Assembly (NCBI RefSeq): GCF_030020805.1
Contig: NZ_CP125098.1
Coordinates: 510,001 to 574,000, forward strand
Length of the DNA: 64,000 bases
Reading direction: 5' to 3'
Source: Paenibacillus sp. RC67
Lineage (GTDB): Bacteria > Bacillota > Bacilli > Paenibacillales > NBRC-103111
Shown here one piece after another: positions 26,321-35,827 of the stretch. The notes beneath the pieces are model-generated. The model was not told the DNA's origin, did no database searches, and was given only the letters and a program-made list of their open reading frames with translations. The position numbers and the translations under genes were made by a program. Every line of letters begins with the position of its first letter. The first letter of the stretch is position 1.

Positions 26321-26378
26321 GGGTGGAGCGATTGGTGCCATTTATATCAGAACGGCTTTATGCTACAAGCCATTTCTA

Positions 26379-27761
26379 CTATTTAATAAAGGAGAGCTTT
26401 CCGTCGTCCGGCAGCGGGATGTCCTTCCATGTGCGGTTGTCCCCGTTAAATTGCGGGAGCCAAGGAGCTAACGCTTCGAGCATGTCATCGCACATGCGCC
26501 ATACCTCGTCTGTCGTGCAGACGGCGGCGGTCAGCGGATCATGCAGCACCGCCTGCTTGACCAGCGCGCGATTGCCGGTCAAAGCGGCTTCGACCGCCAT
26601 TTCCTGTACACTGATGCTTGTGCGGCAAGTTGCGGCGCAAGCAAGCGGGAGAGCACCGATGAATGTTGGCTGAATACCACTGCGATCAACATAGCAGGGA
26701 ATCTCGATTGTGCTGCGCTCTGGCAGATTCGTTATCAAGCCATCGTTGCCGATGTTGAAATGGCCGCGGTATACGCGCCCCGTCTCCAGCGCTTCAAGTA
26801 TGTAGGAGCCGTGCTCCTCCGACCGCTGGCCGAGCGGTATCGATTCCAACTCACCGCTAAGCCACTTCGGAATATTTTCCTTATACTCATCCCCACGGCT
26901 CAAACAATGGTTTAAATAACCTCCTGTTTCACCGCCGATCCACGTGTCAGGATATATCCATTGAGCGGTCTCTTCCGGCCGTTTACGATACCAAGGCAAA
27001 TATTCGCTCAGATGACCGTTCGATTCGGTAGAGAAATAACCGAAGCGGCGAAGCACATCGATGCGGCAAGGCTCCTTGGAGGCAATATCCTGATTCTTCT
27101 CCATTGCAGGAAGAATCTCGGACAGTAAGTTTCGCCCTTGATGTGACACCTGGATGAACCAGGTTTGATGGTTGATTCCTGCAGCGGTATAGTCTAACTC
27201 TTGTTTAGGCAGCCCAAGAGCTTTGGCAATGAGTGAATGGCTGTGCTGAACGCCATGGCACAGTCCGACAACCTTAATGCCGCCAGCCCGGCGTACCGCC
27301 CACGTATTCATCGCCATGGGGTTGGAATAATTGAGAAGCAGTGCATTCGGGGCAACCTCCCGCATGTCACGGGCAATATCGAGCAGAACGGGAATCGTAC
27401 GCAGTGCGAAGAAGATGCCTCCAGGCCCGAGCGTGTCTCCGACACATTGGTCGACGCCGTAGCGGAGCGGGATTTCGATGTCATGGCGGAATGCTTCAAG
27501 TCCGCCGACGCGTGCAGTGCAGAATACATAGTCTGCTCCAGACAGAGCTTCACGCTGATTGGTCGTTGCGTGGATAGTTGCAGGGAGCTTGTTCTTCTCA
27601 ATCATATGGCGACATAAACTGGCTGCCATCTCCAAGCTTTCTTCATTGATATCCATGAAACGAAATTGCGCATTTTGAAATTCCTCAACCGCGAGGATGT
27701 CCATAACCAATCTGCGTGTAAATCCAATGCTTCCAGCGCCAATCATAGCAATCTTCAACAT
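26379..27761 (-). CDS. GH4 family glycosidase (alpha-galactosidase MelA / alpha-galacturonidase LplD type)
   Basis: This 460-residue cytoplasmic enzyme of family GH4 uses NAD+ and a divalent metal. It starts with the Rossmann motif MIGAGSIGFTRRLVMD, then VDQCVGDTLGPGGIFFALR, NYSNPMAMNTW, the metal Cys in GLCHGVQ and the His in AGINHQTW. These fit the MelA branch, which includes bacterial alpha-galactosidases and the related alpha-galacturonidases. The pectin genes around it favour an alpha-galacturonidase such as B. subtilis LplD, but sequence alone does not separate them. The gene is divergent from an AraC regulator, likely its controller. TATTATGG-type promoter and AGGAGG are visible upstream on the minus strand. 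Confidence 0.88.
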   Translation of the reverse strand: MLKIAMIGAGSIGFTRRLVMDILAVEEFQNAQFRFMDINEESLEMAASLCRHMIEKNKLPATIHATTNQREALSGADYVFCTARVGGLEAFRHDIEIPLRYGVDQCVGDTLGPGGIFFALRTIPVLLDIARDMREVAPNALLLNYSNPMAMNTWAVRRAGGIKVVGLCHGVQHSHSLIAKALGLPKQELDYTAAGINHQTWFIQVSHQGRNLLSEILPAMEKNQDIASKEPCRIDVLRRFGYFSTESNGHLSEYLPWYRKRPEETAQWIYPDTWIGGETGGYLNHCLSRGDEYKENIPKWLSGELESIPLGQRSEEHGSYILEALETGRVYRGHFNIGNDGLITNLPERSTIEIPCYVDRSGIQPTFIGALPLACAATCRTSISVQEMAVEAALTGNRALVKQAVLHDPLTAAVCTTDEVWRMCDDMLEALAPWLPQFNGDNRTWKDIPLPDDGKLSFIK

Positions 27762-27811
27762 AAAGATAAGTCCTCCTACCTGCTATTTGATATATAACAG
27801 CCGTATCTTCG

Positions 27812-27840
27812 TTGACTTCCGTATTTGACAGTACCATAAT
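27812..27840 (+). promoter_or_regulatory. Promoter of the AraC regulator divergent from GH4
   Basis: TTGACT at 27812-27817, 17-base spacer, CATAAT at 27835-27840. It lies in the 102-bp divergent region shared with the GH4 gene. Confidence 0.55.
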
Positions 27841-27863
27841 AAAACAAAGAGAAAAGGCTTACA

Positions 27864-28793
27864 ATGATAACATATTATCGAAAGGATGATACTATATTGC
27901 TGTATCAGCATGAGGCTTATGAACGGTCGAGCTACGGTTTCAAATACTTAAGCCATGCCGAGCTTCCTATCCGCCTAATTAATATCGGCTGGGACCGCGT
28001 TACCTCTCCGGACTATCGTTGGAACGGTAAGGAGCGAGGAGGAGGCTTTATCGTGTTTCAATATACGCTCACGGGACGCGGGGTGTTGAGAGATGGGGAT
28101 ACGTTTTATTCGCTGTCCAAGGATACGGGCTTCATTACGATAGTACCAAGCGACCAGGATTATTACTTTCCTGAGGGTGAAGAGGAGTGGGAATTTCTTT
28201 ACATCGTCGTTAACGGGGCGGATGCGCTAAATCATTTCACGGATATAGTCAAAAAGATGGGACCGGTACTCTCGTTCCGGGAGTACAAGGAGCCCTTAGC
28301 AATACTGAGCCGATTGTATGCAGATGTATACCGCGATCCCCAGCTCGATAAATACACGATTTCTTCGAGACTGTATGAACTGTTGATGTCGCTTCATAGG
28401 CTTGCGGAGGGAAGGGATATCGTCCGTGCTCCTCAGGATATGCCGGATTCGATGCGAGCGGCTATAAAGCTGATGAAATCGAGGTACTCCACTGATGTGT
28501 CCATCGACGATATGGCAGAGGCAGCGGGTCTTAGCAAATATCATTTTTGCCGACAGTTTATGAAGAAAACAGGGTTGAAGCCTAATCAATATTTGCGCAA
28601 AATCAGGATTGAGCACGCAGCTTGGCTTTTAAGGCACACGGACAAGACGGTGGAGATGATAGGCAAGGAAGCGGGGTTCGAGTACACGAATTACTTTATT
28701 AAGGTGTTTCGTTCCTTTGTCGGTGCGACGCCAAACGAATATCGACTGGGGAAGACCGGTGATCCCGTCTATTTTTTGAGGATTGAGCCTTGA
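27864..28793 (+). CDS. AraC-family transcriptional regulator
   Basis: A 309-residue cytoplasmic protein with an N-terminal cupin-like effector-binding domain (about residues 15-170, QYTLTGRGVLRDGDTFYSL) and a C-terminal AraC HTH pair (about 200-300). The second helix-turn-helix is seen in MIGKEAGFEYTNYFIKVFRSFVGATPNEYR. It starts 102 bp from the divergent GH4 gene, so control of that gene is likely (inference). The ribosome binding site is a modest AAAAGG. Confidence 0.85.
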   Translation: MITYYRKDDTILLYQHEAYERSSYGFKYLSHAELPIRLINIGWDRVTSPDYRWNGKERGGGFIVFQYTLTGRGVLRDGDTFYSLSKDTGFITIVPSDQDYYFPEGEEEWEFLYIVVNGADALNHFTDIVKKMGPVLSFREYKEPLAILSRLYADVYRDPQLDKYTISSRLYELLMSLHRLAEGRDIVRAPQDMPDSMRAAIKLMKSRYSTDVSIDDMAEAAGLSKYHFCRQFMKKTGLKPNQYLRKIRIEHAAWLLRHTDKTVEMIGKEAGFEYTNYFIKVFRSFVGATPNEYRLGKTGDPVYFLRIEP

Positions 28794-28898
28794 GAGAAGT
28801 GTGCAAAAGCAACAAAAGCAAAGCACACCGTTATGCAAACGGTCGCTTTGCTTTCTTATGTTGAGATGCAGGGTAGTGCATAGTGTAGAGTCAGAGGA

Positions 28899-31211
28899 TC
28901 AGGACTGATTTTTTCGGAAGCTTTCCCGGTACTGCCCTGGGGTCATGCCCTCCTGCTTTCGGAAAAAGCGGTTGAAGTTCTGAGGTTGATACTGCAGCCT
29001 CTGAGCAATATCCTTAATAGGCATATCCGTCTCTATTAACCACTTTTTAGCCATCGTTATACGGAAGGCGGTAAGATAATCGCTAAAGGTCTGGCCGGTT
29101 TCCTTCCGAAATACACTGCTTAGATAGTTAGCATTGTAGTGTAAGTCCGCGGCACATTGCTCAATGGTGATCTCAGTGTCGAACTCCTTGTGGATACGAT
29201 CCAGCACCGTCTCGGATATGCTCTGATACTGCGAATCCAGCCGCTCACGGAAGATTTGAGTCAGCGGCAGAATAAGCCTGGATAAGAACCATTCCTCAAT
29301 CTCTTTGCCGATATGCAGCCTATTCAGTTCTTCGTAGTAAGACTCTCCGCTCGGGTTCAATTGGTTTAAGCGAATACCAGCCTCCTGAATCATGATAAGC
29401 ATATTGTTGAGCAGTCTCATGATCGGGACCTGATATTCCTGCGGCGACATTTCATGCTTGAAGATCGTTTTCATCAAATGCTCGAAGTGCTCAATTGCCT
29501 TCTGCTCGTCTGCTAATCGGATAGCGTCGAACATTTCGCTTTCCGTCAGCCATGGGTAGTCCAGATTCATCTGATGCTTCCCAGCATTCATATTGGCATA
29601 ATGAATAATGACGCCGACTCCCAAATGAATGCGGTGCTTCAATGCCTCAAGACCTTCCCGGTAGGCGATGGCCGTATGCTTCAGGTCATTGAAAGGGAGG
29701 CTAATTCCGATGCTGAACTTCATCTTCAAAATGTTTTGAATCATCTGTTGAAGCGATTCCGTCAGCGAGTAGATCCATCGGTTGTATTCCTCAGAATGCC
29801 CGCTCTGCTGTCCAACCAAAATAACCAAAGTCTGGTCGATAGTAACTGGAGGCAGTCGGAAGCCCTCGGGGATGGTTTCTTCCGTAATGTTGCTGATGGC
29901 AAAGAGCAGCAGATCCAGGTCTTCCTTCTCATAAGAGGTATCTTCAAGCGTGTCAATCTGTATGGTAATGACAGACATGACTTTCCATTCGTCGAACTTG
30001 CCGCTGAAGCCGAGCTGCTCCGTTTTTTCAATAATATCTTTACGGCGCATTGTCCCCTGGAACAGCTTCATAAGGAAAAAGTCCCGCGCTTGTTGAAAAT
30101 GGCGGTGCGTCTCCTGCTCCAACCTGCTCTTGGATAAGGAGAGGTCCTGCATCGTTCTGCCGATCATATCGAATTCATTAAGCCGGGGACCGCTGTGATG
30201 CGTGTCTTTCAACGGAATCTGTTTGATCATGCGGCGAATCGGACTGTACATGCGTCTGGAGGAGATCCAGGCAACGGTCATAAACACCAATACAATAATA
30301 ACGCTGACCAGAATGGTAAAATTCCGAATTTTGACCGATTCCTTGGTAAGGCTATCTATAGAAATAATCGACATATAAATCCAATTGTTATAGGAAGAAC
30401 GCAAATAGGTGGCTGTATACTTCTTGCCGTCGACTTCCGTTTGAAATTGATCGGAGGGCTTATTAAAAATCGATGGATTTTTGATAAATCCCGTGTTGAT
30501 TGCATATCTGCCGATCATGGATTGATCGTTATGGTATATTACCCGGTCCTGGTCATCTAATATCATGACGGTTTCCGATTCCCGGGGCTTATAGTTCAGG
30601 ATACCCGGCATATTGCACGAAGAAATGTTGGCAATGGACAAGCCGAACTTATCCAGGTCCTGGGTCGGCAGCTTCTGGACAAGACTGATCGTATAAGGGC
30701 ATGTGCTGGCATTGGCCTTTTCTTCGCTGTAGAACCATATGCTTGGGTTCAAAACCCATGATGTGGAGCTCGGGAGCATCATCTGATTGGAAATCTGGGA
30801 ACGATGAATGTATTGATCCATGCGGTAAAAACCTGAATTTTTTAACATCCAGTTTTGTTTAAGGTTGACGATAACGACATCCTCTAGGTTCGTATAGAAC
30901 GACTGGGTATTGCTAATTTCTTTGCGAAGATCTTTATATAGAATGAAGTCCTGCTCGGTAATTGGGCGCTTCAGCGCCTCGGACATCACGGTAGAATTGT
31001 TTAATTGGTCTAATGCGTGATTCACGGTTTGTAAAGTTTGCTCTACGTTGGAGTTCATTTGTGTCAATATTTGCAGCTGCTCCGAGTTAACCTGCTTCTG
31101 AATCTCCTGTGAGGATTTCATATAGGAGAAGAACCCTATAAAAATAACGGGAAGCGTACACAAAATACAGCCAAATAGAGTCATCTTAGTTAAAAAGCTG
31201 TATTTTCTCAT
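28899..31211 (-). CDS. Membrane-bound AraC-type regulator (YesS/YtdP-like)
   Basis: A 770-residue regulator: N-terminal helix (about residues 12-32), extracytoplasmic sensor region to about 285, second helix (about 290-312, VIIVLVFMTVAWI), a cytoplasmic linker, and a C-terminal AraC HTH pair (about 675-765). In B. subtilis YesS, a protein of this layout, activates rhamnogalacturonan genes. Here it is divergent from an LplA-type gene whose transporter it probably controls. The ATG at 31209-31211 is used because GGGGAGGT lies 5 bases upstream; an in-frame ATG at 31262 lacks a ribosome binding site. Confidence 0.88.
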   Translation of the reverse strand: MRKYSFLTKMTLFGCILCTLPVIFIGFFSYMKSSQEIQKQVNSEQLQILTQMNSNVEQTLQTVNHALDQLNNSTVMSEALKRPITEQDFILYKDLRKEISNTQSFYTNLEDVVIVNLKQNWMLKNSGFYRMDQYIHRSQISNQMMLPSSTSWVLNPSIWFYSEEKANASTCPYTISLVQKLPTQDLDKFGLSIANISSCNMPGILNYKPRESETVMILDDQDRVIYHNDQSMIGRYAINTGFIKNPSIFNKPSDQFQTEVDGKKYTATYLRSSYNNWIYMSIISIDSLTKESVKIRNFTILVSVIIVLVFMTVAWISSRRMYSPIRRMIKQIPLKDTHHSGPRLNEFDMIGRTMQDLSLSKSRLEQETHRHFQQARDFFLMKLFQGTMRRKDIIEKTEQLGFSGKFDEWKVMSVITIQIDTLEDTSYEKEDLDLLLFAISNITEETIPEGFRLPPVTIDQTLVILVGQQSGHSEEYNRWIYSLTESLQQMIQNILKMKFSIGISLPFNDLKHTAIAYREGLEALKHRIHLGVGVIIHYANMNAGKHQMNLDYPWLTESEMFDAIRLADEQKAIEHFEHLMKTIFKHEMSPQEYQVPIMRLLNNMLIMIQEAGIRLNQLNPSGESYYEELNRLHIGKEIEEWFLSRLILPLTQIFRERLDSQYQSISETVLDRIHKEFDTEITIEQCAADLHYNANYLSSVFRKETGQTFSDYLTAFRITMAKKWLIETDMPIKDIAQRLQYQPQNFNRFFRKQEGMTPGQYRESFRKNQS

Positions 31212-31347
31212 CGAATACCTCCCCGTCTGTTGGTTGTAGATCTTACTTCCTAATTGTAGCAAGGTTAAAGAGGTAAGAGCAATGCGTATTCATGACAAAT
31301 ATAACAAAAATTCGTCACGACAAGCCAGGTTTTCGACTTTTTTCGTG

Positions 31348-31353
31348 TATAAT
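31348..31353 (+). promoter_or_regulatory. Perfect -10 box before the first LplA-type gene
   Basis: TATAAT, with a preceding G at the extended position (TGTATAAT). No good -35 is visible, as expected for a promoter that needs an activator such as the divergent YesS-like protein. Confidence 0.5.
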
Positions 31354-31390
31354 GAGATGTTAGAATGAGTTGGAAGGAGGTTGGACTAGG

Positions 31391-32920
31391 ATGAATAAAT
31401 ATGCTCTACGTTGGATTAGGCTGGCTATACTGGTTATTAGCGCTGGAGTGCTGCTCAGTTCCTGTTCCTCTGGAGTACCTGATGCAGAGAAGGAAAAAGC
31501 CAAGCTGGCGCTGACCCCGATTAGTATGATGGTACCGTTGTTCCAGCCTCAACCGCCCACGGATGAGCTTATGCGCGAGCTGAATGAGAAAACCGGCGCT
31601 GAACTGAATGTTCAGTGGATTCCGGATGATATTTATACGAGTAAGATGTTGAATGCACTGGAAACCAACACCTTAAAACAGGTGACCTATGTCAGGCAAA
31701 TTGACTACAATCTGGTGAAAAACTCCATTCGATCAGATATGTTCTGGGACATCGGACCCTACCTGGACTATTATCCGAACTTAAAAACGCTAAGTAAGGA
31801 TACGCTCAACGAGACTATGCTGGACGGCAAATATTATGGCTTGTACAATGAGCGTCCTTCCTCACGTCAAGGAATCATGATCCGCAAGGATTGGCTGGAA
31901 CGGCTGGGCCTGAAAGAACCGACTACGATGGATGAGCTTTATCAGGTTATTAAAGCGTTCACCTTGGATGATCCTGATGGCAACGGAAAACAGGATACGA
32001 TGGGAATGACCGACCGTAATGATTTGGTTTATGGCGCGTTCAAAACGTTAAGCTCCTATTTCGGAACGCCAAACAATTGGCTGTTGTCCAAAGGCACCTT
32101 TATTCCTGACTTTGAGACGCCAGAATATATGGACACCATGAACTTTATGAAAAAGCTGTACAGCGAGAATATCATGAATAAGGATTTTCCAGTAGCCAGC
32201 AAACAAGTGCAGCGTTATATGATGATTAGCGGGAAGGCAGGCGTCTATGTGGGCAGCCTTTCCGATGCGCCAAGGATGTTTGAGGAAATGAAGCAGGTGA
32301 ATGCCAACGCCGATTTAACGCTCATCAACCACATTCAGGGGCCAAAGGGCTATGGAGTTTGGTCCATTCCGCATTATAGCGGGCTGTTCCTCTTCTCCAA
32401 AAAGTCGATCAAAACTCAAGAAGAGCTGAAAGCGATTCTTGCATTCTTCGATAAAACGATGAATAAGGATGCAGCTAACCTGATGCTCTACGGCCAGGAG
32501 GGCAAGCATTATTTGATTAAGGATGGGCAGGTTGCCGTTCCTACAGAGATGTTCCAGCGGATGAATGCGGAGGTTCGCCCTCTCTTGTCTCTTATGATAG
32601 CGAACATCAGCAATCCTAATCTGTTGAAGCCAAGCGAAAAGGGACAGGAGCCTATTCTTCAAAAAGTGAATCAGCTGGTTGCGGATAACGAAAGTATGCT
32701 GATTCATGATCCGACCGTAGGCTTGTCTTCGCTAACCAATGATGCTCATGGAACGGAACTGGGCTCAATCATGACCAACGCGACCTATAATTATATTCTC
32801 GGCAAAATTGACGCCGCAGGCTTCCGTAATGAAATCGAATCTTGGAAGAACAGGGGCGGAGCTCAGATTATTAAGGAGTTTGAGGAAGCGTACAATAAAA
32901 GTAAGACAGCTGCCCGATAA
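31391..32920 (+). CDS. LplA-type extracellular solute-binding lipoprotein, copy 1
   Basis: This 509-residue lipoprotein has lipobox LLSSC (Cys about 25) and the LplA-family binding fold: PYLDYYPNLKTL, IRKDWLERLGLKEPTT, MTDRNDLVYGAFKTL and YFGTPNNW. It should capture an oligosaccharide outside the cell for the permease pair at 34847-36700. The ATG at 31391 follows AAGGAGG with 11 bases; an in-frame TTG at 31370 lies inside that site. It has its own terminator, unlike copy 2, so its transcript ends before the permeases. Confidence 0.86.
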   Translation: MNKYALRWIRLAILVISAGVLLSSCSSGVPDAEKEKAKLALTPISMMVPLFQPQPPTDELMRELNEKTGAELNVQWIPDDIYTSKMLNALETNTLKQVTYVRQIDYNLVKNSIRSDMFWDIGPYLDYYPNLKTLSKDTLNETMLDGKYYGLYNERPSSRQGIMIRKDWLERLGLKEPTTMDELYQVIKAFTLDDPDGNGKQDTMGMTDRNDLVYGAFKTLSSYFGTPNNWLLSKGTFIPDFETPEYMDTMNFMKKLYSENIMNKDFPVASKQVQRYMMISGKAGVYVGSLSDAPRMFEEMKQVNANADLTLINHIQGPKGYGVWSIPHYSGLFLFSKKSIKTQEELKAILAFFDKTMNKDAANLMLYGQEGKHYLIKDGQVAVPTEMFQRMNAEVRPLLSLMIANISNPNLLKPSEKGQEPILQKVNQLVADNESMLIHDPTVGLSSLTNDAHGTELGSIMTNATYNYILGKIDAAGFRNEIESWKNRGGAQIIKEFEEAYNKSKTAAR

Positions 32921-32936
32921 ATGAATGATAAATTGA

Positions 32937-32967
32937 ACCTGCCAGGCTCCAGCTTGGCGGGTTTTTT
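32937..32967 (+). terminator. Terminator after LplA copy 1
   Basis: CCTGCCA pairs with TGGCGGG around a loop, followed by TTTTTTG. Confidence 0.8.
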
Positions 32968-33198
32968 GTCGTTTTATGTCATTACAAAAACGCTGTACAG
33001 GGGCTATATCAGGTTAATTTCTGCATATCCGATTAGCGTGAACCCGCGCCAATACTGGGTTTATAAGATGTGAGTCAGGGATAATGTACGAAATCTGTAA
33101 TAGAGGTTACATTATTAATCGACAGACGGAATAGCAGCACATGAGCAGCAGTTTATAGTTTATAAATACAGAGTTAGGAAAATGGGGAGGAAGAGAAA

Positions 33199-34731
33199 AT
33201 GAGAAAGTCTTCTAAAGATTTGAAATGGGTAAGCGCTATTTGTACACTCGCTTTGGCTGGTTCAGTCGTTGCGGGATGCAGCAGCAGTAAAGGAACTGAA
33301 ACAAAAGATGCAGCCGCAGGCTCCAATGATAACAATAAACAACCTGTAAAAATTACAATGATGGCTGACTTGCAGACAACTGAGGTACCTTCAGATAAGC
33401 TCGAAAAAATATTGGAAGAAAAAACAAACTCCCAGCTTGATATTCAATGGGTTCCAGACGGTTCGTATGATGAGAAATTCCAAGCAGCTTTTGCAACCGG
33501 TTCCCTGCCTCAAGTGGTTTATCTTAAGAACCAAGCTTCCTTCATTCTGATGAGAGATGCTATCAAGAACGGTCAGTTCTGGGAAATCGGTCCTTACTTG
33601 AAGGATTATCCGAATCTGAAAAATTTGGATCCTAAAGTTTTGAAAAATACAGAAGTAGCGGGCAAGATTTATTCCCTGTACCAAGAAAGACAACCAGCTC
33701 GCTCCGGTTTAATCTACCGGAAGGATTGGGCTGATAAACTAGGCATCCCAGCTCCTCAAACCGTAGACGATTTTTATAACATGCTGAAGAAATTTAAAGA
33801 AGCTGATTTGGCGGGCGGAGGCAAAACAATTCCGTTGGCAGACCGTAATGATTTGGTTTACGGATCTTTCAAAACGGTCGCCATGTACTTCGGCACTCCA
33901 AATGGCTGGGGCGTTCAAGATGGCAAGCTGACACCAGATTTCATGAGCAAAGGCTATTTAGATACACTTAAATTTTATAAAAAGCTGCGTGAAGAGGGCT
34001 TGATCAACCAAGACTTCCCTGTAACAAGCAAAACCGACCAGCAAAACCTGATGTATACAGGCAGAGCGGGAGCGTACATCGGAACGATGGGCGATGTTAA
34101 AACGATGCAGGAGAAAACGGAGAAAAACTTCCCTGAAGCGAAGTTCGATGTCGTTAACGAGATTAAAGATAACACTGGTAAAACTATTACATGGGGCCTT
34201 CCAGGATATGGAACGGTTGTACTCTTCCCTAAATCGTCTGTTAAAACCGAGAAGGATTTGAAAAGCATCCTGACCGTTATGGATAAGTTCTACTCTCCTG
34301 AAATTGCTGACCTGTTGAAATTCGGCGTGGAAGGCGAGCATTACACCAAGAAAGACGGTAAAGTATTGCCTTCGACAGACAGCAAATTGGTAGAGAAAGA
34401 AGTAAGACCTTACTTGAACATGGCTCTGTATGAAACAACCAATATTACGCCTTCCTTCTACACATTGCCTGTTGCTGAGAAAGCGAACAATTTATCCAAT
34501 GCAGCAGTTAAATTTATGGTTACAGATCCTACTGTGGCTCTGGATTCCAAAACATACAACGAGAAGGGCGCAAGACTTCAGGATCAGATTAAAGATGCAA
34601 CCTACCAATTCGTAATGGGTAAAATCGATGAAGCTGCTTACCAAACAGCAATTAAGAAGTGGCAAAATGACGGTGGTCAAAAAATCATCGATGAATTCAA
34701 CGAACAGTATAAAAGCAACGGTGGCAAATAA
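33199..34731 (+). CDS. LplA-type extracellular solute-binding lipoprotein, copy 2
   Basis: A 510-residue paralog of copy 1, with lipobox VAGCS (Cys about 27) and a charged linker. Shared blocks are PYLKDYPNLKNL, YRKDWADKLGIPAPQT, LADRNDLVYGSFKTV and YFGTPNGW. It probably serves the following permeases; GGGGAGG precedes the ATG. Codon use looks more biased than copy 1, as for a highly expressed gene. A small hairpin lies just after its stop, before the permease gene. The 278-bp upstream gap holds a small palindrome TGTAA-6-TTACA (33096-33111). Confidence 0.87.
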   Translation: MRKSSKDLKWVSAICTLALAGSVVAGCSSSKGTETKDAAAGSNDNNKQPVKITMMADLQTTEVPSDKLEKILEEKTNSQLDIQWVPDGSYDEKFQAAFATGSLPQVVYLKNQASFILMRDAIKNGQFWEIGPYLKDYPNLKNLDPKVLKNTEVAGKIYSLYQERQPARSGLIYRKDWADKLGIPAPQTVDDFYNMLKKFKEADLAGGGKTIPLADRNDLVYGSFKTVAMYFGTPNGWGVQDGKLTPDFMSKGYLDTLKFYKKLREEGLINQDFPVTSKTDQQNLMYTGRAGAYIGTMGDVKTMQEKTEKNFPEAKFDVVNEIKDNTGKTITWGLPGYGTVVLFPKSSVKTEKDLKSILTVMDKFYSPEIADLLKFGVEGEHYTKKDGKVLPSTDSKLVEKEVRPYLNMALYETTNITPSFYTLPVAEKANNLSNAAVKFMVTDPTVALDSKTYNEKGARLQDQIKDATYQFVMGKIDEAAYQTAIKKWQNDGGQKIIDEFNEQYKSNGGK

Positions 34732-34762
34732 GCTGATCCCATAAGAGGTGATTCATGGCAAG

Positions 34763-34785
34763 GGCTGCTGAGCCGATCGGCAGCC
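34763..34785 (+). promoter_or_regulatory. Intercistronic hairpin between LplA copy 2 and the permease gene
   Basis: GGCTGC (34763-34768) pairs with GCAGCC (34780-34785); the centre contains palindromic GCCGATCGGC, which could form a competing stem. No T run follows, so it is not a simple terminator. Such hairpins commonly protect the binding-protein mRNA and raise its level over the permeases. Confidence 0.55.
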
Positions 34786-34846
34786 TAAGCCTATCTCATT
34801 TATTCATGCATCTCATGATTGCTAACGATAGAAAGGAATGAACGTT

Positions 34847-35800
34847 ATGAATAATACGGCTGCACAGTCAACCGCAGTGATTGTTCCCAAGCCAACAAGC
34901 AGTCTTTGGAAAAGGGTCGTTCGCAACCGTTACATTTACCTGATGATTTTGCCGGGATTTCTCTATTTTCTAATATTTAAATATGTTCCAATGTTCGGTC
35001 TAATTATCTCGTTTCAGGATTACCAGCCGTATAAAGGGATTATGGGAAGCGAATGGGTAGGGCTGGAGCATTTTAAAAGACTGTTTACCGATTCGGAATT
35101 TTGGAACATATTCAAAAATACGTTGGTTGTGTTTGTCGTCAACATTGTGTTTTATTTTCCGGTACCGATAGTATTGGCACTTATGCTTAATGAAGTCACT
35201 CATTCGTATTTCAAGCGCGTCGTGCAGACGATTGTTTATATCCCTCACTTTTTGTCATGGGTTATCGTTGTATCCATCTCGTTCGTAATGCTGACGATGG
35301 ATGGCGGGCTTATTAACGAGCTAATTACTTATTTCGGCGGACAGCCGGTCAACTTCCTCATGAGCGAGGAGTGGTTTAACCCGATTTATGTCCTTCAAGT
35401 CATTTGGCGCGAAGCGGGCTGGGGAACCATCGTCTATTTAGCCGCAATGGCAGCTATTGACCCAGGTCTTTATGAAGCGGCAAGAATGGATGGAGCTGGA
35501 CGATTCCGTCAAATCTGGCATATTACGATTCCGAGTATCCGAAGCGTCGTTATCGTTCTGCTTATTCTGAAAGTGGGCAGCGTCCTGGATACCAGCTTTG
35601 AGCATATTTACTTGCTGTTGAACTCAATGAATAAAAATGTGGCCGAGATTCTCGATACTTTCGTTTATACTGCCGGCTTGAAGCAAGGACAATTCAGCTT
35701 TAGTACCGCAGTCGGCTTGTTCAAATCCGTCATTGGCCTAATTCTGGTACTATTCTCCAACTGGCTGGCTAAGAAATTCGGTGAGGACGGAATTTACTAA
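34847..35800 (+). CDS. ABC transporter permease (LplB/YteP type)
   Basis: A 317-residue permease with six predicted helices. The EAA loop is EAARMDGAGRFRQIWHITIP near residue 210, the surface contacted by the ATPase. N-terminal YIYLMILPGFLYFLIFKYVPMFGL (about residues 27-50) is typical of the LplB branch. The ATG at 34847 is preferred because AAAGGA lies 9 bases before it; the ATG at 34838 is too close. It works with the following permease to import the sugar bound by the LplA lipoprotein. No ATPase gene is nearby, so a shared MsmX-type ATPase is likely. Confidence 0.9.
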   Translation: MNNTAAQSTAVIVPKPTSSLWKRVVRNRYIYLMILPGFLYFLIFKYVPMFGLIISFQDYQPYKGIMGSEWVGLEHFKRLFTDSEFWNIFKNTLVVFVVNIVFYFPVPIVLALMLNEVTHSYFKRVVQTIVYIPHFLSWVIVVSISFVMLTMDGGLINELITYFGGQPVNFLMSEEWFNPIYVLQVIWREAGWGTIVYLAAMAAIDPGLYEAARMDGAGRFRQIWHITIPSIRSVVIVLLILKVGSVLDTSFEHIYLLLNSMNKNVAEILDTFVYTAGLKQGQFSFSTAVGLFKSVIGLILVLFSNWLAKKFGEDGIY

Positions 35801-35827
35801 GCCGTTTACTTCAAAGGAGGCATCCAC

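Noticed and set aside
29574..30137. 187-codon plus-strand frame inside the YesS-like regulator
   Set aside because: Antisense shadow with no ribosome binding site or family motif.
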